64,000 nt of DNA from Ornithinimicrobium laminariae (GCF_019457945.1 NZ_JAHZSU010000001.1:515538-579537); one strand, 5' to 3'. Shown: positions 36,302-45,795, counted from the first letter of the stretch. Program-made: numbers and translations. Notes: a model not told the origin generated them from the letters alone.

Positions 36302-37288
36302 CTAGTTAGCTGAAGTCGATGGAAGGGCTGCTGCCATCTTGCGCAGGGTCTGGCGGGTTGCGGCGGACAGGTCCACACCATCGGCCCGGGCTCGCAGGAC
36401 CAACCCCATGACGGTCAATCCGTAGGCATCGGCCGATCCGATTTCTGCTGGTTGCTCGGCTATCCACTCGGCTAGCCAGGCGCCGAGGCCGTGCTTTTCC
36501 AAGCGCGAGGCGAACTTGTTTGCTTTCGCCAACTCCGGCATACCCCCGGGGATCCCGTCGAGTACATGGCCACGCTCTGGCTTTTCCTGCGCTTTAATTT
36601 CGTCCCAGCGCAGCGCAACTTCAGCCGGATTGCTGGCATCGCCATCAGCAAAGACGTGAGGGTGGCGGCGCACGAGTTTGGCCACCAGCCCGGCCGCAAT
36701 CTCGTCAATGTCGAAGCCCGCGTCGTCGCTTTCCTCAGCCACTCGAGCGTGGAACAAGACCTGTAGCAGGACGTCGCCAAGCTCTTCGCTCATGTGGTCA
36801 GGGTCACCAGATTCCAGCGCCTCAACTGCCTCAAAGGCTTCTTCAACCAGGTATGGCGTGAGGCTGGCGTGCGTCTGTTCTGCGTCCCAAGGACAGCCCC
36901 CAGGCGATCGCAGCCGATCCATCACTGCCACCGCGTCCAGCAACCGAGCACCGGGCGGATCCCACGAGCCGACAACAATCTCTAGCTCTGCAGGGTCTTC
37001 GGCGCTGGTCAGCTGAGCCGCGAGCGCCTCATTCAGCCCGGGATCGCCATCGGGGCTGTTTAACCACAGGACGTCTTGTTTCGCTTCGGCTGCCAGCAAC
37101 TGGCTCGCCAAGCCGTGGGCAGCAACATCGCCCACGCAGTGCACCGCAATGCCCTGGTTGGTCACCTCTTGGGCAAGTGGATCTGATGCGTCGCGCGCCC
37201 AGACACTAGCCGCTGACTCGATTGCACTCCAGGCCGATCGCGAAAGCAGACCGGCCGGCAAACGAGGAGAGGTCAGCAGCAATTTCAC
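36302..37288 (-). CDS. mazG: Nucleoside triphosphate pyrophosphohydrolase MazG
   Basis: MazG hydrolyses NTPs to NMP and pyrophosphate and cleans damaged nucleotides. The core is LRSPGGCPWDAEQTHASLTPYLVEEAFEAVEALESGD, with the EExxE and later ELGDVLLQVLFHARVAEE metal motifs, around residues 130-190. The N-terminal 110 residues are a tetrapyrrole-methylase-like leader found in actinobacteria. The start is taken as GTG 37288, overlapping the stop of the lipoprotein by 4 bp (GTGA); an in-frame GTG at 37306 would add 6 residues. No good ribosome site is visible, in line with coupling. Confidence 0.9.
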   Translation of the reverse strand: MKLLLTSPRLPAGLLSRSAWSAIESAASVWARDASDPLAQEVTNQGIAVHCVGDVAAHGLASQLLAAEAKQDVLWLNSPDGDPGLNEALAAQLTSAEDPAELEIVVGSWDPPGARLLDAVAVMDRLRSPGGCPWDAEQTHASLTPYLVEEAFEAVEALESGDPDHMSEELGDVLLQVLFHARVAEESDDAGFDIDEIAAGLVAKLVRRHPHVFADGDASNPAEVALRWDEIKAQEKPERGHVLDGIPGGMPELAKANKFASRLEKHGLGAWLAEWIAEQPAEIGSADAYGLTVMGLVLRARADGVDLSAATRQTLRKMAAALPSTSAN

Positions 37289-37836
37289 TGTTCGGAGGTG
37301 ATCCACTCAGGCGGGTCAACGTTGATAGCACCGAGCTGCACCGGGTCCCAGGTGCCATAACGAGGGTTGATTTCAACGCTCATCTCGGAGGCATCCATGG
37401 CCGATAGAGCTTCGTTGACCTGAGCGCTCTCGGCGCTGGCCGCAAAGGTCGGGTCCTGCAACACGGTCGTGTAGCGGATCACTCGAGCAACGTCGATGGT
37501 GATGTCGTTGGGGGTCGGGATGCCCGATCCTTGCAACTCAGTAACCAAGGCTTCATCGCTGATGAGGACGCCTGCGTCGGTGAACGCCTTCTCAATCGCG
37601 GGCGCAGTGATCGCGGTCTGCAGGGCAGTGGCTGGCGTGATGGGCTGGCCCAACACGGTGTTCAACTGCGATGTGCTCTCCTGCAGGTCTGCTTCGGTGA
37701 TGACGACGCCGTCCACCACTGCTGCTTGCCCCGCCTCAATTTCACCGCTGGCGCCGCACGCGGCGAGCATCAGAGTGGCGGTTACTGCCGTTGCTGTCCC
37801 GATCGCTTTCTTCACGGAAGCCATCATGTCACTCAT
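37285..37836 (-). CDS. Lipoprotein with SurA N-terminal-like domain
   Basis: A 183-residue protein with a lipoprotein signal (AVTATLMLAACGASG, Cys at about residue 27). The mature part begins AAVVDGVVITEADLQESTSQLNTVLG, the pattern of SurA/PrsA-type chaperone N-terminal domains, but no parvulin (PPIase) domain follows. It may help fold exported proteins. It sits between mfd and mazG and overlaps mazG. Mycobacteria have a different lipoprotein (LpqU) in this vicinity. Confidence 0.8.
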   Translation of the reverse strand: MSDMMASVKKAIGTATAVTATLMLAACGASGEIEAGQAAVVDGVVITEADLQESTSQLNTVLGQPITPATALQTAITAPAIEKAFTDAGVLISDEALVTELQGSGIPTPNDITIDVARVIRYTTVLQDPTFAASAESAQVNEALSAMDASEMSVEINPRYGTWDPVQLGAINVDPPEWITSEQ

Positions 37837-37888
37837 TCGCCGATCTCGGCATCAGCCAGGTTGGTGGTGTGCGTTGTCATTGCCTTAG

Positions 37889-40800
37889 TCATTTGGCGGA
37901 TTGGGCGGCCGCGGCACCGATGTCGCCGAGCAGCACGGCGCGGATCAACTGGCCCGCCCACTCCAAGACGGCACCATCACGCAGCGGCTTGCCGCCGACC
38001 CGAGCCGTTTTTGGTCCGGGCACCAGGACGGTGCGAGTCGTCGCCTTGATGAGCGTTCCGGGGTAGAGACGGTTGAGCCGCAGCACCTGGCTCTCCCGCA
38101 AGTCGTCGACCGGTGCGAAGCGGATGCTCTGACCTTGGCTCGCGATATCGCTAATCCCGGCAGCGCGCGCATACGTGCGCAGTTTGGCGACTTCAAGCAG
38201 CGTCTCGACCGGCGGTGGCGGTGCGCCATAGCGGTCGGTGAGTTCTTCGCGGATCGCGTCGAGCTCATCGAGGTCTCGCACCTGAGCCAGTTTGCGATAG
38301 GCCTCCAGGCGCAGCCGCTCCCCCGGCACATACTCATGTGGCAGGTGGGCATCAACCGGCAACTCGATCTTGACTTCAACCGGGCCCTGTTCATCTTCGC
38401 CCTTATAGGCGGCCACAGCCTCGCCGACCAGTCGGACATAGAGGTCGAAGCCCACGCCAGCGATGTGGCCAGACTGTTCACCGCCCAGCAAGTTGCCAGC
38501 GCCGCGAATCTCCAAATCCTTCATAGCCACGGCCATACCCGCTCCCAGGTCCGTATGCCCGGCGATCGTCTGCAGTCGGTCAACGGCCGTCTCGGTGAGC
38601 GGCTTCTCGGGCGGATAGAGGAAGTAGGAGTAGGCCCGGTCGCGGCCACGACCAACGCGTCCCCGCAACTGGTGCAGTTGTGACAGCCCCATTTGGTCGG
38701 CGCGTTCCACGATGAGGGTGTTGGCGTTGGAGATGTCGAGACCGGTCTCAACGATGGTGGTGCAGACCAGCACATCAGAGCGGCCTTCCCAGAAGTCGAG
38801 CACGACCTGCTCCAACTGGTGCTCGCCCATCTGTCCGTGCGCGACGGTGACCCGGGCTTCGGGCACCAAGTCGCGGATGCGGGCTGCGGCACGCTCAATC
38901 GAACTGACCCGGTTGTGCACATAAAAGACCTGGCCATCGCGCAACAGCTCACGGCGGATGGAGGCACCGATCTGCTTTTCGTCATAACCACCGACGAAGG
39001 TCAACACAGGGTGCCGCTCTTCTGGCGGGGTTGTCAGCGTCGACATCTCGCGGATGCCGGTGACTGCCATCTCCAGGGTTCGTGGGATCGGCGTGGCCGA
39101 CATGGCAAGCACGTCAACGTTAGTGCGCATCGCCTTGAGTTGTTCCTTGTGCTCCACGCCAAAGCGCTGTTCCTCGTCAATGATGACCAGGCCCAACTCC
39201 TTGAACCGCACGGTGGTGGAAAGTAAGCGGTGGGTGCCAATCACCAGGTCAACGGAGCCGTCGTTGATCTTGGCGATGACCTCTTTGGCTTCCTTGTCGG
39301 TCTGGAATCGCGACAGGGCGGCCACGTTGACCGGGAACTGCCGATAGCGGTCGGTGAAGGTGTTGAGGTGCTGCTGCACGAGCAGCGTCGTCGGCACCAA
39401 GACCGCGACCTGCTTGCCGTCTTGGATGGCCTTGAACGCGGCACGAACCGCGATCTCAGTCTTGCCATAGCCCACGTCGCCGCAGATCAGGCGATCCATC
39501 GGCATGACCTTTTCCATGTCGCCCTTGACCTCGTCGATACTGGACAACTGGTCCGGCGTCTCGGTGAAGACGAAGGCGTCTTCCAACTCGCGCTGCCACG
39601 GGGTATCGGGGGAAAAGGCGTGGCCCTTGGTCGCCGCGCGAGCACTGTAGAGGCGGATCAACTCATTGGCGATCTGCTTCACATGTCGCTTGGCGCGTGA
39701 CTTGGTCTTTTGCCAGTCCGAGCCGCCAAGACGGTTCAGGCTGGGAGACTCGCCACCGACATACTTGGTGATTTGGTCGAGCTGGTCGGTGGGGACGAAG
39801 AGCCGGTCGCCAGGTTGGCCCCGCTTGGACGCGGAGTATTCGAGGACCAAGTATTCGCGAGTTGCCCCAGCCACGGTGCGCTGCGACATCTCGATAAACT
39901 TGCCGACGCCGTGCTGCTCATGGACCACAAAGTCGCCGGTGCGCAGTTGCAGTGGGTCAACCTGACCGCGACGCCGCGAAGGCATCTTGCGCATGTCCTT
40001 AGTTGAGCCAGCAACGTTGACCTGACCGGTGAGGTCGGTCTCGCCCATCATGATCAGGTTGGCCCCAGGCAGGTCGAAACCTCGCCCGACGGACCCGGTG
40101 GTGACGTGCACCATTCCGGGCTCGATGGCCTCCAGGTCGGTGTCGACCCGGTGGGCTACGCCTTGTTCGCCCAAGACCTCCGCAACCCGGCGGGCCATGC
40201 CTGCGCCCTCCATAGCCAGGACAATTTGCCGACCTGCCGAGAGCCATTCCTTGACGTCGGCCACGACGGCTTCGACGTCGCCGCGATAGGCGTTGAGTGC
40301 TGGAGCCTTGACGCGGATCTGCTCAACCGGGTTGGCGTCCTCGACGAACTCCTCGAGTCCCTCGTCGCTACCGAATTGAGTGACGCGCCACCACGGCATA
40401 CCCAGGTAGTCGCTGATTTCATGTGCCTGTGCCAGACCTAGGTATGACGCTGTGCCCAAGACGGATTCCAGGTCCACCGGCACGGCATTTCCGGCGGCGG
40501 CGTTGGCCCAGCTGGCCTGCAAAAACTCTTCGCTGGTGGACACCAAGTCGTGCGCCCGGGTGCGGACGCGTTCGGGGTCGAGGATGAGCACCCGTGACTG
40601 CTTGGGCAGCACGTCGAGCAAGGTCTCCATGCCGTCAACCAGGATCGGCGCGAGAGACTCCATGCCTTCAACGGCGATGCCCTCGGCCACCTTGGACAAC
40701 ATGTCTTCCACGCCCGGCAGAGTGGGGGCGAGGTCGCGAGCGCGCTGCTGCACTTCTTCAGTGAGCAGCAATTCGCGACATGGCGGTGCCCAAAGCCCAT

Positions 40801-41476
40801 GGTCAGCAATCTCTAGCGATCGCTGGTCAGCCACCTTGAACCAGCGGATCTCTTCCACCTGGTCGCCCCAAAAATCGATGCGGAGCGGGTGTTCTTCGGT
40901 GGGCGGAAAGACATCGAGGATGCCACCACGGACTGCAAACTCGCCACGGCGCTCGACTAGGTCAGAACGGGTGTAGGCGGCGTTCGTGAGCGCTTCAACG
41001 ACGTCGGAAAGGTCCATCTCGTCGCCCGCGCGAAGTTGCACCGGCACCAGTTCGCCCAGGCCCTTGACGATGGGCTGCACCAGGGCGCGCACGCTAGCCA
41101 CCACGACCTTCAGCGGGCCATAGGCGCTGTCGCTGGCATCCGGGTGAGTGAGGCGCCGCAGGACTGCGAGGCGCTTGGCCACCGTGTCGCTGCGCGGGCT
41201 CAAGCGCTCGTGCGGGAGCGTTTCCCAACTGGGGAAAGTCGCCACCGAGTCAGCCGGGAGGTAGTCGCTGAGAGCGAGCGCCATGTCGTCGGCTTCTCGA
41301 CCGGTTGCGGTGACGGCGAGGACAGTCCCCTCGCCGGTCAGAGCAGCAACCATTGGCGGGTGGATTCCCTTGCCGGTGGCGATATCGAGGTGCGCAACCT
41401 GGTCAGTCGCGGCCTGGGTGACAGCACTAAAGCCTGGATCCATTGAGATGAGATCCAGTGCAGCGTTTAGAGGCAT
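37889..41476 (-). CDS. mfd: Transcription-repair coupling factor Mfd
   Basis: Mfd removes RNA polymerase stalled at lesions and recruits UvrA. At 1195 residues all domains are present: UvrB-homologous N-terminal part (GEFAVRGGILDVFPP), RNA polymerase-binding CarD-like domain (FVVHEQHGVGKFIEMSQR), helicase motif I GDVGYGKTEIAVRAAF, motif II VIIDEEQRFGVEHKE, SATPIPRTLEMA, and the TRG motif region (MGEHQLEQVVLDF; HQLRGRVGRGRDRAYSYFL). The C-terminal autoinhibitory domain is intact. It starts an operon with the SurA-like lipoprotein and mazG. Confidence 0.97.
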   Translation of the reverse strand: MPLNAALDLISMDPGFSAVTQAATDQVAHLDIATGKGIHPPMVAALTGEGTVLAVTATGREADDMALALSDYLPADSVATFPSWETLPHERLSPRSDTVAKRLAVLRRLTHPDASDSAYGPLKVVVASVRALVQPIVKGLGELVPVQLRAGDEMDLSDVVEALTNAAYTRSDLVERRGEFAVRGGILDVFPPTEEHPLRIDFWGDQVEEIRWFKVADQRSLEIADHGLWAPPCRELLLTEEVQQRARDLAPTLPGVEDMLSKVAEGIAVEGMESLAPILVDGMETLLDVLPKQSRVLILDPERVRTRAHDLVSTSEEFLQASWANAAAGNAVPVDLESVLGTASYLGLAQAHEISDYLGMPWWRVTQFGSDEGLEEFVEDANPVEQIRVKAPALNAYRGDVEAVVADVKEWLSAGRQIVLAMEGAGMARRVAEVLGEQGVAHRVDTDLEAIEPGMVHVTTGSVGRGFDLPGANLIMMGETDLTGQVNVAGSTKDMRKMPSRRRGQVDPLQLRTGDFVVHEQHGVGKFIEMSQRTVAGATREYLVLEYSASKRGQPGDRLFVPTDQLDQITKYVGGESPSLNRLGGSDWQKTKSRAKRHVKQIANELIRLYSARAATKGHAFSPDTPWQRELEDAFVFTETPDQLSSIDEVKGDMEKVMPMDRLICGDVGYGKTEIAVRAAFKAIQDGKQVAVLVPTTLLVQQHLNTFTDRYRQFPVNVAALSRFQTDKEAKEVIAKINDGSVDLVIGTHRLLSTTVRFKELGLVIIDEEQRFGVEHKEQLKAMRTNVDVLAMSATPIPRTLEMAVTGIREMSTLTTPPEERHPVLTFVGGYDEKQIGASIRRELLRDGQVFYVHNRVSSIERAAARIRDLVPEARVTVAHGQMGEHQLEQVVLDFWEGRSDVLVCTTIVETGLDISNANTLIVERADQMGLSQLHQLRGRVGRGRDRAYSYFLYPPEKPLTETAVDRLQTIAGHTDLGAGMAVAMKDLEIRGAGNLLGGEQSGHIAGVGFDLYVRLVGEAVAAYKGEDEQGPVEVKIELPVDAHLPHEYVPGERLRLEAYRKLAQVRDLDELDAIREELTDRYGAPPPPVETLLEVAKLRTYARAAGISDIASQGQSIRFAPVDDLRESQVLRLNRLYPGTLIKATTRTVLVPGPKTARVGGKPLRDGAVLEWAGQLIRAVLLGDIGAAAAQSAK

Positions 41477-41579
41477 AACGTCCTGTTCAAAGCGGGGCCA
41501 ATCGCGGGCCCTCTGTGAGATGCGCCTGCGATGACTCCATTCTACTGCTCAGGTCCGTCTCACCTCTGTGGGGCGGTCC

Positions 41580-41831
41580 TCAGCCCAACTCCTGGCACGC
41601 GTCAGAACGGCAACCACCGATCGTAGGCAGAATGAACCTTGGTCTGATCTGCAGCCAGGTTAGCCCCAGCAGCGCGAGGGCACCGCCAACAGCCATGCTG
41701 ATGATCAGGGTTTGGCTAGAGACCGATGAAAACAGGAAAAGGCCGACGACGACCAGTTCCATTCCCCAGCCCAGTCCCGAAACAACGATCCCTACTGTGC
41801 GCTTCAGCGATTGCTGCTCATTGCGTGCCAT
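41580..41831 (-). CDS. Small two-span membrane protein
   Basis: An 83-residue protein. Two hydrophobic helices (TVGIVVSGLGWGMELVVVGLFLF; TLIISMAVGGALALLGLTWL) are linked by a short loop, with a basic first 12 residues. The tail contains two Cys (GGCRSDACQ). Not recognised. It lies 103 bp before mfd on the same strand. GGAGG lies 4 bases before the ATG, which supports translation. Confidence 0.65.
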   Translation of the reverse strand: MARNEQQSLKRTVGIVVSGLGWGMELVVVGLFLFSSVSSQTLIISMAVGGALALLGLTWLQIRPRFILPTIGGCRSDACQELG

Positions 41832-41874
41832 GACGTCCTCCGGTGCTGTGATGGGTGAAGTGTTGCTGATTGCT

Positions 41875-41895
41875 GTCTCGGCTTTGTGTCGAGAC
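41875..41895. other. Small hairpin in the 231-bp divergent region before the TPM gene
   Basis: GTCTCG and CGAGAC pair around a 9-base loop. The 231 bp between the small membrane gene (41831) and the TPM-domain gene (42063) hold the promoters of both and otherwise nothing recognised; TATAGG near 41998 could be part of the latter's -10. Confidence 0.3.
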
Positions 41896-42062
41896 GCTGC
41901 AAACGTTGCGCTTCAGCTGGCCTTGGGCTTGCCCGCGACGCAACTGGCGTGAATTCACGGAGCGCTCACAGCAGAATCCTGAGTAATCGGAACTTCTATA
42001 GGCCAAGATGAGTCTTAGCCTTGACGCCACACCGGTGGGGTCATTGAGGGAGGTCGTTAAGC

Positions 42063-44189
42063 GTGCAGGGATCGAAGATCAGGTTGCGGATGGCTCGCGG
42101 CGCTAGGTTCGGGGCAAGCGCAGCGTTGGGTATGTCAGTTGTCGTGGCTGCCCCTGTGCTAGCGCCCGAGTCGATGCTGAGCGCCGCCCACGCGGAAGAC
42201 CCGCTTGACCTGCCGGATCAGATCTATGACCCCGCTGGTGCCTTGAGCGATAGTGACGAGTCGGAAGCCCTCGCCGCGATCCAAGAGCTCGATGACGACA
42301 CCAACCAGCAGTTATTCGTTGCGTATGTCGATTCTTTCGATGGACTGTCGGGCGCCGATTGGGCGCAGGAGACCTACGACACCTCCGGGATGGGCGGCAA
42401 CGATCTGCTGCTGGCCGTCGCCGTTGATGATCGTCGGTATGGCTCGGCTGCCTCGACCACGGGTCAGCAAGACGCCGACTCGGTCGCCACCGTTGAAGCT
42501 GACTTCATTGAGCCGCAGTTGGCTGATGACGACTGGCTTGGGGCCGTCGTCGAAGCATCCCAGGGCTATGCGGATGTTTCGGCAGGAGACACGTCGAGCT
42601 CTTCAAACTCCTCTAGCTCTTCGGACTCAAGCGGTTTTGGCAACTTCTTTGGTTTCGGCGCGTTCTTCTTGTTGCCCCTTATCTTTGGTTTCGCTTTCAC
42701 GGTGATCAAGTGGGTTGCCAACCTCTTTAGTGGCAAGTCCTCTAGCAAGAGCGGGCGCACCACCACATACACCGGAGGTCCTCGCCCGGCACCTAGCGAG
42801 AAGGCCACCGCGGCCGGCGTGCCCACCCAAGAGCTGCAGCGCATGGCTGCCGAATCGCTGGTCAGCCTGGACAACGCGATCCGATCTGCAACAGATGAGT
42901 TGGCATTTGCCCAGGCTCAATTTGGCGATCAGCGCACCAGCCGCTTCGGCGAAATCTTGGTGTCCACTCGGGCCAAGGCCCAAGAGGCTTTCCGCATCCG
43001 CCAAGAGTTGGATGACACAGACAAAGAGCCCGAGCCGGTCGAGCGCACCATGCTCGCCCAGATCATCGACATTTCTAAGGCAGCGAAGGCTGAGCTGGAC
43101 TCCCACGCCCAAGAGTTTGCTGATTTGCGATCCCTCGAAGATCGCGCGCCGGCCTTGCTCGCTGCCCTGACGACCCAAATTGCTGAGGTCAACGACCGGC
43201 TCCCCAGCGCCGACCAGCAGATTCGTGGCCTGGAAGCGCGATTTTCCCCAGCGGCGCTGCGCACCGTTTATGAGCACCGCGCTCAGCTGGATGGTTTGCT
43301 GGATAGCGCATCCGGATTTGTCGAAGCGGGCCGAGCCTCTTTGGCCAATGACCGTTCGGCGGCTGTCGCCGCGACCCGTGCAGCTGAAGAGTCAGTGGGC
43401 CTGGCCGTGCGGTTGCTCGACCAAATCTCCGGTGCTGGCGATGACCTGGCCAACGCCAAGGAGGCCCTCTCGGTTGCTATCGCCTCCATCTCATCCGACA
43501 TCCAAGATGCCAGTCGCTTGGCTCCCAACGACTCGACGGTGCAAGCCGCTGTCGTTGAGGCACGGGCGGCCATCGAGCAGGGGCAACAGTCCACCCGCGA
43601 CGGCGACCCGCTGGCGGGGTTGGCACGATTAGATGCCGCCGAGCATGACCTCGACACCGTGCTAGAGCCGATGCGCAAGCACGAGGCAGACACCACCAAG
43701 AACCGTGAGGCCTTTGACTCGCGTCTCACACGAGTAAGCGCTCGGCTGCACAGCATCGACAGCACGATCAATGCGCACCGTGGAGCGGCTAACAGCACCG
43801 CACGCACCCGTATCTCCGAAGCCTTGCGGCTGTTGGACCAAGCCCAAAAGACGGTCAGTTCAGACCCGCTGACAGCAAGCTCGCTGCTGAACCAGGCTGA
43901 ACAGCTCGGCGAACGCGCATTCCAGAATGTGCAGAGCGACACGGACCGCTGGGATGGACCGACTGGTGGCGGCTTCAACCGGGGACCGCGCCGAGGCGGG
44001 CGCAACCAAGGCATCAACCTTGAGTCCTTGATTTTGGGCGGCATCCTGGGCAGCTCGGGACGACACTCCGGCGGATGGGGCGGCAGCGGTGGCCGATCCA
44101 GTGGCGGCTTTGGTGGCGGCGGTAGTTTTGGTGGGGGCGGCAGCTTCGGCGGAGGAGGCGGCAGCTTCGGCAGCGGCGGGCGCTTCTAA
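42063..44189 (+). CDS. TPM-domain membrane protein with Gly-rich tail
   Basis: A 708-residue protein. After a signal peptide (to about residue 40, SAAHAED) comes a TPM/YgcG-type domain: DQIYDPAGALSDSDESEALAAIQELDDDTNQQLFVAYVDSFDG and GGNDLLLAVAVDDRRYG. A poly-Ser linker and a membrane helix (GAFFLLPLIFGFAFTVIKWVANL, about 198-220) follow, then about 400 residues of cytosolic coiled coil, and a tail of GGGSFGGGGS repeats. TPM proteins are tied to envelope stress and photosystem repair in other taxa. pspA begins 97 bp downstream, so both probably serve membrane maintenance. GTG start with GGGAGG 9 bases upstream. Confidence 0.85.
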   Translation: MQGSKIRLRMARGARFGASAALGMSVVVAAPVLAPESMLSAAHAEDPLDLPDQIYDPAGALSDSDESEALAAIQELDDDTNQQLFVAYVDSFDGLSGADWAQETYDTSGMGGNDLLLAVAVDDRRYGSAASTTGQQDADSVATVEADFIEPQLADDDWLGAVVEASQGYADVSAGDTSSSSNSSSSSDSSGFGNFFGFGAFFLLPLIFGFAFTVIKWVANLFSGKSSSKSGRTTTYTGGPRPAPSEKATAAGVPTQELQRMAAESLVSLDNAIRSATDELAFAQAQFGDQRTSRFGEILVSTRAKAQEAFRIRQELDDTDKEPEPVERTMLAQIIDISKAAKAELDSHAQEFADLRSLEDRAPALLAALTTQIAEVNDRLPSADQQIRGLEARFSPAALRTVYEHRAQLDGLLDSASGFVEAGRASLANDRSAAVAATRAAEESVGLAVRLLDQISGAGDDLANAKEALSVAIASISSDIQDASRLAPNDSTVQAAVVEARAAIEQGQQSTRDGDPLAGLARLDAAEHDLDTVLEPMRKHEADTTKNREAFDSRLTRVSARLHSIDSTINAHRGAANSTARTRISEALRLLDQAQKTVSSDPLTASSLLNQAEQLGERAFQNVQSDTDRWDGPTGGGFNRGPRRGGRNQGINLESLILGGILGSSGRHSGGWGGSGGRSSGGFGGGGSFGGGGSFGGGGGSFGSGGRF

Positions 44190-44286
44190 CCCCAGGCCCC
44201 CCCATAGACAACTAACCCCAGCGGCGGAACTTCCGCTGTAGATCAACCGTCTGAATCAACAGAGAGCACAACGAAAGGACGTCACG

Positions 44287-45000
44287 ATGACGCAGAAGCA
44301 GAGCATTCTTGGCCGGATCAGCCAGTTGGCTAAGGCCAACATCAACTCGATCCTGGACCGCGCCGAGGACCCGGAGAAGATGCTGGACCAGTTGGTCCGT
44401 GACTACACCAACTCGATCGCTGAGGCCGAAGAGGCCGTCGCTCAGACCATCGCCAACGTGCGGATGTCTGAAGCCGACCTGCGTAGCGACGAAGAAGCTT
44501 CCGCGGAGTGGGGCAGCAAGGCCTTGGCCGCATCGGCTAAGGCCGACCAGATGCGCGCCGCGGGCGACAGCGCTGGTGCTGACAAGTTCGACAACCTGGC
44601 CAAGTTGGCCTTGGGCCGTCAGATCAACCACGAAGAAGCCGTCTCTCAGGCACGCCCCTCCATTGAGCAGCAGAACGCCACTGTTGAGCAGCTCAAGGAC
44701 GGCCTCGTCTCGATGAAGTCCAAGCTCGAAGACCTCAAGACGCGCCGCAGCCAGCTAATCGCTCGCGCTCGTAGCGCCGAGGCCCAGAGCAAGGTCCAGA
44801 ACGCCATGTCGGCCCTCGATGTGATGGACCCGACAAGCGACCTGTCTCGCTTTGAACAGCGCATCAAGCAGGAGGAAGCCCTCGTGCAGGGTCGCGCCGA
44901 GGCCCAAGCCACGACGCTGGAGGACCAGTTCGCCGAGCTCGAAGAGGTTGGCCACCAAAGCGAGATCGAAGCTCGCCTGGCTGCGCTGAAGAACAAGTAA
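44287..45000 (+). CDS. pspA: Phage shock protein A (PspA/IM30 family)
   Basis: PspA binds damaged cytoplasmic membrane and forms ESCRT-III-like scaffolds. The 237-residue chain is almost all helical: QSILGRISQLAKANINSILDRAEDPEKMLDQLVRDYTNSIAEAEEAVA, here quoted in parts only, namely the amphipathic QSILGRISQLAKANINSIL and the conserved EDPEKMLDQLVRDY. Long coiled coils follow. AAAGGA is 8 bases before the ATG. The upstream TPM gene is on the same strand. A terminator follows. Confidence 0.94.
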   Translation: MTQKQSILGRISQLAKANINSILDRAEDPEKMLDQLVRDYTNSIAEAEEAVAQTIANVRMSEADLRSDEEASAEWGSKALAASAKADQMRAAGDSAGADKFDNLAKLALGRQINHEEAVSQARPSIEQQNATVEQLKDGLVSMKSKLEDLKTRRSQLIARARSAEAQSKVQNAMSALDVMDPTSDLSRFEQRIKQEEALVQGRAEAQATTLEDQFAELEEVGHQSEIEARLAALKNK

Positions 45001-45025
45001 CTCTCAGACGCCAAATAGCGCAATT

Positions 45026-45064
45026 GGGCGGTCCGCCGGTTCATCACGAACTGGCAGACCGCCC
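45026..45064 (+). terminator. Terminator after pspA
   Basis: GGGCGGTC pairs with GACCGCCC and, after one mismatch, GCCGGTTC with GAACTGGC (one G-U pair), loop ATCAC. TTT follows. It lies 25 bp past the pspA stop. Confidence 0.82.
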
Positions 45065-45067
45065 TTT

Positions 45068-45137
45068 CCCTATGTGCCTTTTAACTCGCGATTCGTACGC
45101 TCTGAAGGGCGCCTCACGGGTTAAAAGGCACATAGGG
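45068..45137. repeat. Palindromic intergenic element between pspA and pth
   Basis: Perfect 18-bp inverted repeat CCCTATGTGCCTTTTAAC ... GTTAAAAGGCACATAGGG around a 34-base centre. Its parts GTGCCTTTT (45074) and GGCACATAGG (45127) also bound the hairpin at 281-344, where the distance between the same ends is 64 bp against 63 bp here. The centres are unrelated. Confidence 0.55.
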
Positions 45138-45143
45138 CCATCG

Positions 45144-45734
45144 TCAGTTGGGGTGGAAGCGCTGCTGGGTGGCTTCCAGACCGCGGGTGATCAAGTCTTC
45201 GACTGCGTCAACGGCGTCGCCGATCAGCAAGTCACGATCGACCTGCTCACGGCTCGGAAAATCACTCAATACGTAGTCAGCCGGGTCTTGCCGCCCAGGT
45301 GGACGCCCCACGCCAAGACGAATCCGGTAGTAGTCCCTCGTGCCCAAGGACTGCGAAATGCTGCGCAGCCCATTGTGGCCGCCCTCTCCCCCGCCACGCT
45401 TTAACCTCACCTTGGCAAAGTCAATGTCGAGCTCGTCGTGCAGCACGACGATGCGCTCGGCCGGGATGTCATAGAAATTCGCTAGGCCGGCGACGGGCCC
45501 ACCAGAAGTGTTCATGTATGTCATGGGTTGGGCAATCACCGCCTTGGGGCCAGGGATGCCTCCAGGCAGGGTGCCGAGGCGGACGTCGGCGGCCCAGGCA
45601 TTGGCCTTGTGCTTCTTGAGCGAGGTGTTGCCTGCCTTGGCCAGCGCAGCGACAACCATCGCACCGATGTTGTGCCGATTGCCTGCGTACTTTGGCCCGG
45701 GGTTGCCCAGCCCGACGATGAGCCACGCGTCCAT
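45144..45734 (-). CDS. pth: Peptidyl-tRNA hydrolase
   Basis: Pth frees tRNA from peptidyl-tRNA that drops off the ribosome. MDAWLIVGLGNPGPKYAGNRHNIGAM begins the protein, with the catalytic His in RHNIG; MTYMNTSGGPVAGL and VLHDELDIDFAKVRLKRGGGEGGHNGL are standard. The ATG at 45734 gives 196 residues; the extension to 45785 is rejected because MDAWLIVGLGNPG is the conserved start. It follows rplY in the glmU-prs-rplY-pth run but a terminator lies between. Confidence 0.95.
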   Translation of the reverse strand: MDAWLIVGLGNPGPKYAGNRHNIGAMVVAALAKAGNTSLKKHKANAWAADVRLGTLPGGIPGPKAVIAQPMTYMNTSGGPVAGLANFYDIPAERIVVLHDELDIDFAKVRLKRGGGEGGHNGLRSISQSLGTRDYYRIRLGVGRPPGRQDPADYVLSDFPSREQVDRDLLIGDAVDAVEDLITRGLEATQQRFHPN

Positions 45735-45759
45735 CTTCACTGCCTTTCTCAGATGACAA

Positions 45760-45795
45760 ACGGCGGGCGCCGAGGTTTCCCTCAACGCCCGCCGT
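45760..45795 (-). terminator. Intrinsic terminator after rplY
   Basis: ACGGCGGGCG pairs with CGCCCGCCGT and inside it GAGG pairs with CCTC around GAAA. On the minus strand the stem is followed by TTTGTC. It would end most transcription before pth. Confidence 0.78.

Noticed and set aside
37288..37306. Longer mazG start at GTG 37306.
   Set aside because: It would overlap the lipoprotein by 22 bp without a ribosome site; the GTGA junction at 37288 is the pattern seen in neighbouring operons.
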